The notes under the pieces were generated by a model. The model was not told the origin of the DNA. It saw only the letters and a program-made list of their open reading frames with translations, and ran no database searches. From Hadesarchaea archaeon (GTDB lineage: Archaea; Hadarchaeota; Hadarchaeia; Hadarchaeales; Hadarchaeaceae), in NCBI GenBank assembly GCA_014361095.1, contig JACIWF010000064.1, positions 1-6,851 of the forward strand: 6,851 bases of DNA. Direction: 5' to 3'. Made by a program: the position numbers and the translations under genes. Of this stretch, positions 6,562 to 6,851 are shown piece after piece (position 1 is the stretch's first letter; each line of letters opens with the position of its first letter).

Positions 6562-6851
6562 ATGGACAAACAATCCTTGCGCGAGAGAATCTGGCGGGAG
6601 CTTGAGGCCAGCGGCGTCGCGGCCTTTCCCAGGCCGATTGAAGGCAGGATCCCAAACTTCGTGGGCAGCTCAGAGGCAGCTCGAAGGCTTGGCTCGCTGT
6701 CCGAGTATGCTTCAGCGGAGATAATTTTTGTAAATCCCGACGCCGCACAGCTGGCGGTCCGGGAGATGGCGCTGCGGGACGGAAAAATGCTGCTGATGGC
6801 GACCCCCAGGTTGAGATCTGGCTTCCTCCTGATCGACCCGGCCAAGATCAG
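6562..6851 (+). CDS. 5-formyltetrahydrofolate cyclo-ligase family protein, N-terminal part (3' end outside window)
   Basis: The frame opens with ATG at 6562 and stays open to the window edge, giving 96 complete codons. The start MDKQSLRERIWRELEASGVA, then FPRPIEGRIPNFVG, EIIFVNPD, REMALRDGKMLLMATPRLR and GFLLIDPAKI follow the archaeal branch of the 5-formyltetrahydrofolate cyclo-ligase family (COG0212-type). In bacteria and eukaryotes the family converts 5-formyltetrahydrofolate to methenyltetrahydrofolate with ATP; the archaeal members' substrate is not certain, since many archaea use methanopterin. The ATP-binding and catalytic C-terminal half is not in view. There is no clear ribosome-binding site. 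A TTG at 6577 would give a shorter start that fits the nearby TATA box better, but family similarity favours 6562. Confidence 0.85.
   Translation, partial: MDKQSLRERIWRELEASGVAAFPRPIEGRIPNFVGSSEAARRLGSLSEYASAEIIFVNPDAAQLAVREMALRDGKMLLMATPRLRSGFLLIDPAKI

Noticed and set aside
1..6851. CRISPR array, tRNA, insertion sequence or a defence island
   Set aside because: No regularly spaced repeats, no tRNA-like cloverleaf, no transposase or terminal repeats and no nuclease or toxin genes were seen. The AbiEi-like gene alone does not make a defence system.

Overview
The window is most likely a piece of archaeal chromosome. Three of the gene families (a THEP1-type NTPase, the archaeal form of the 5-formyltetrahydrofolate cyclo-ligase family, and a MEDS/PAS/DUF835 sensor) are typical of archaea. 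Several genes are preceded by AT-rich TATA-like boxes at archaeal spacing, with short or absent leaders. Base composition is moderately high in G+C (about 65% in one 60-base sample of the sensor gene, about 35% in another). I cannot name the species; an uncultivated or methanogen-related lineage would fit.

Layout, left to right. (1) Bases 1-420, plus strand: the 3' end of a membrane-anchored surface protein, with an Ig-like extracellular end, one membrane helix and a charged cytoplasmic tail. (2) Bases 486-3902, plus strand: a 1138-residue sensor with an N-terminal MEDS domain, six PAS domains in a row and a C-terminal DUF835 domain. It has no histidine kinase core. Its last part is frameshifted: the true DUF835 end continues in another frame to 3948. 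(3) Bases 4064-4714, plus strand: a winged-helix regulator resembling AbiEi-type antitoxins, with a TATA-like box and a perfect palindrome just before its start. (4) Bases 4722-5291, minus strand, convergent with (3): a THEP1 NTPase. (5) Bases 5404-6519, minus strand: a one-helix membrane protein resembling the archaeal DUF515 family, function unknown. (6) From 6562, plus strand, running off the right edge: an archaeal 5-formyltetrahydrofolate cyclo-ligase homologue. Genes (5) and (6) diverge from a 42-base gap.

The left half combines surface and sensing functions, the middle holds a probably self-regulated DNA-binding protein, and the right half looks like ordinary archaeal housekeeping plus one membrane protein of unknown role. 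No RNA genes, CRISPR arrays, insertion sequences or origins are visible. The points most worth checking are the broken DUF835 end, the palindrome at the regulator promoter, and the large sensor with no recognisable signalling output.
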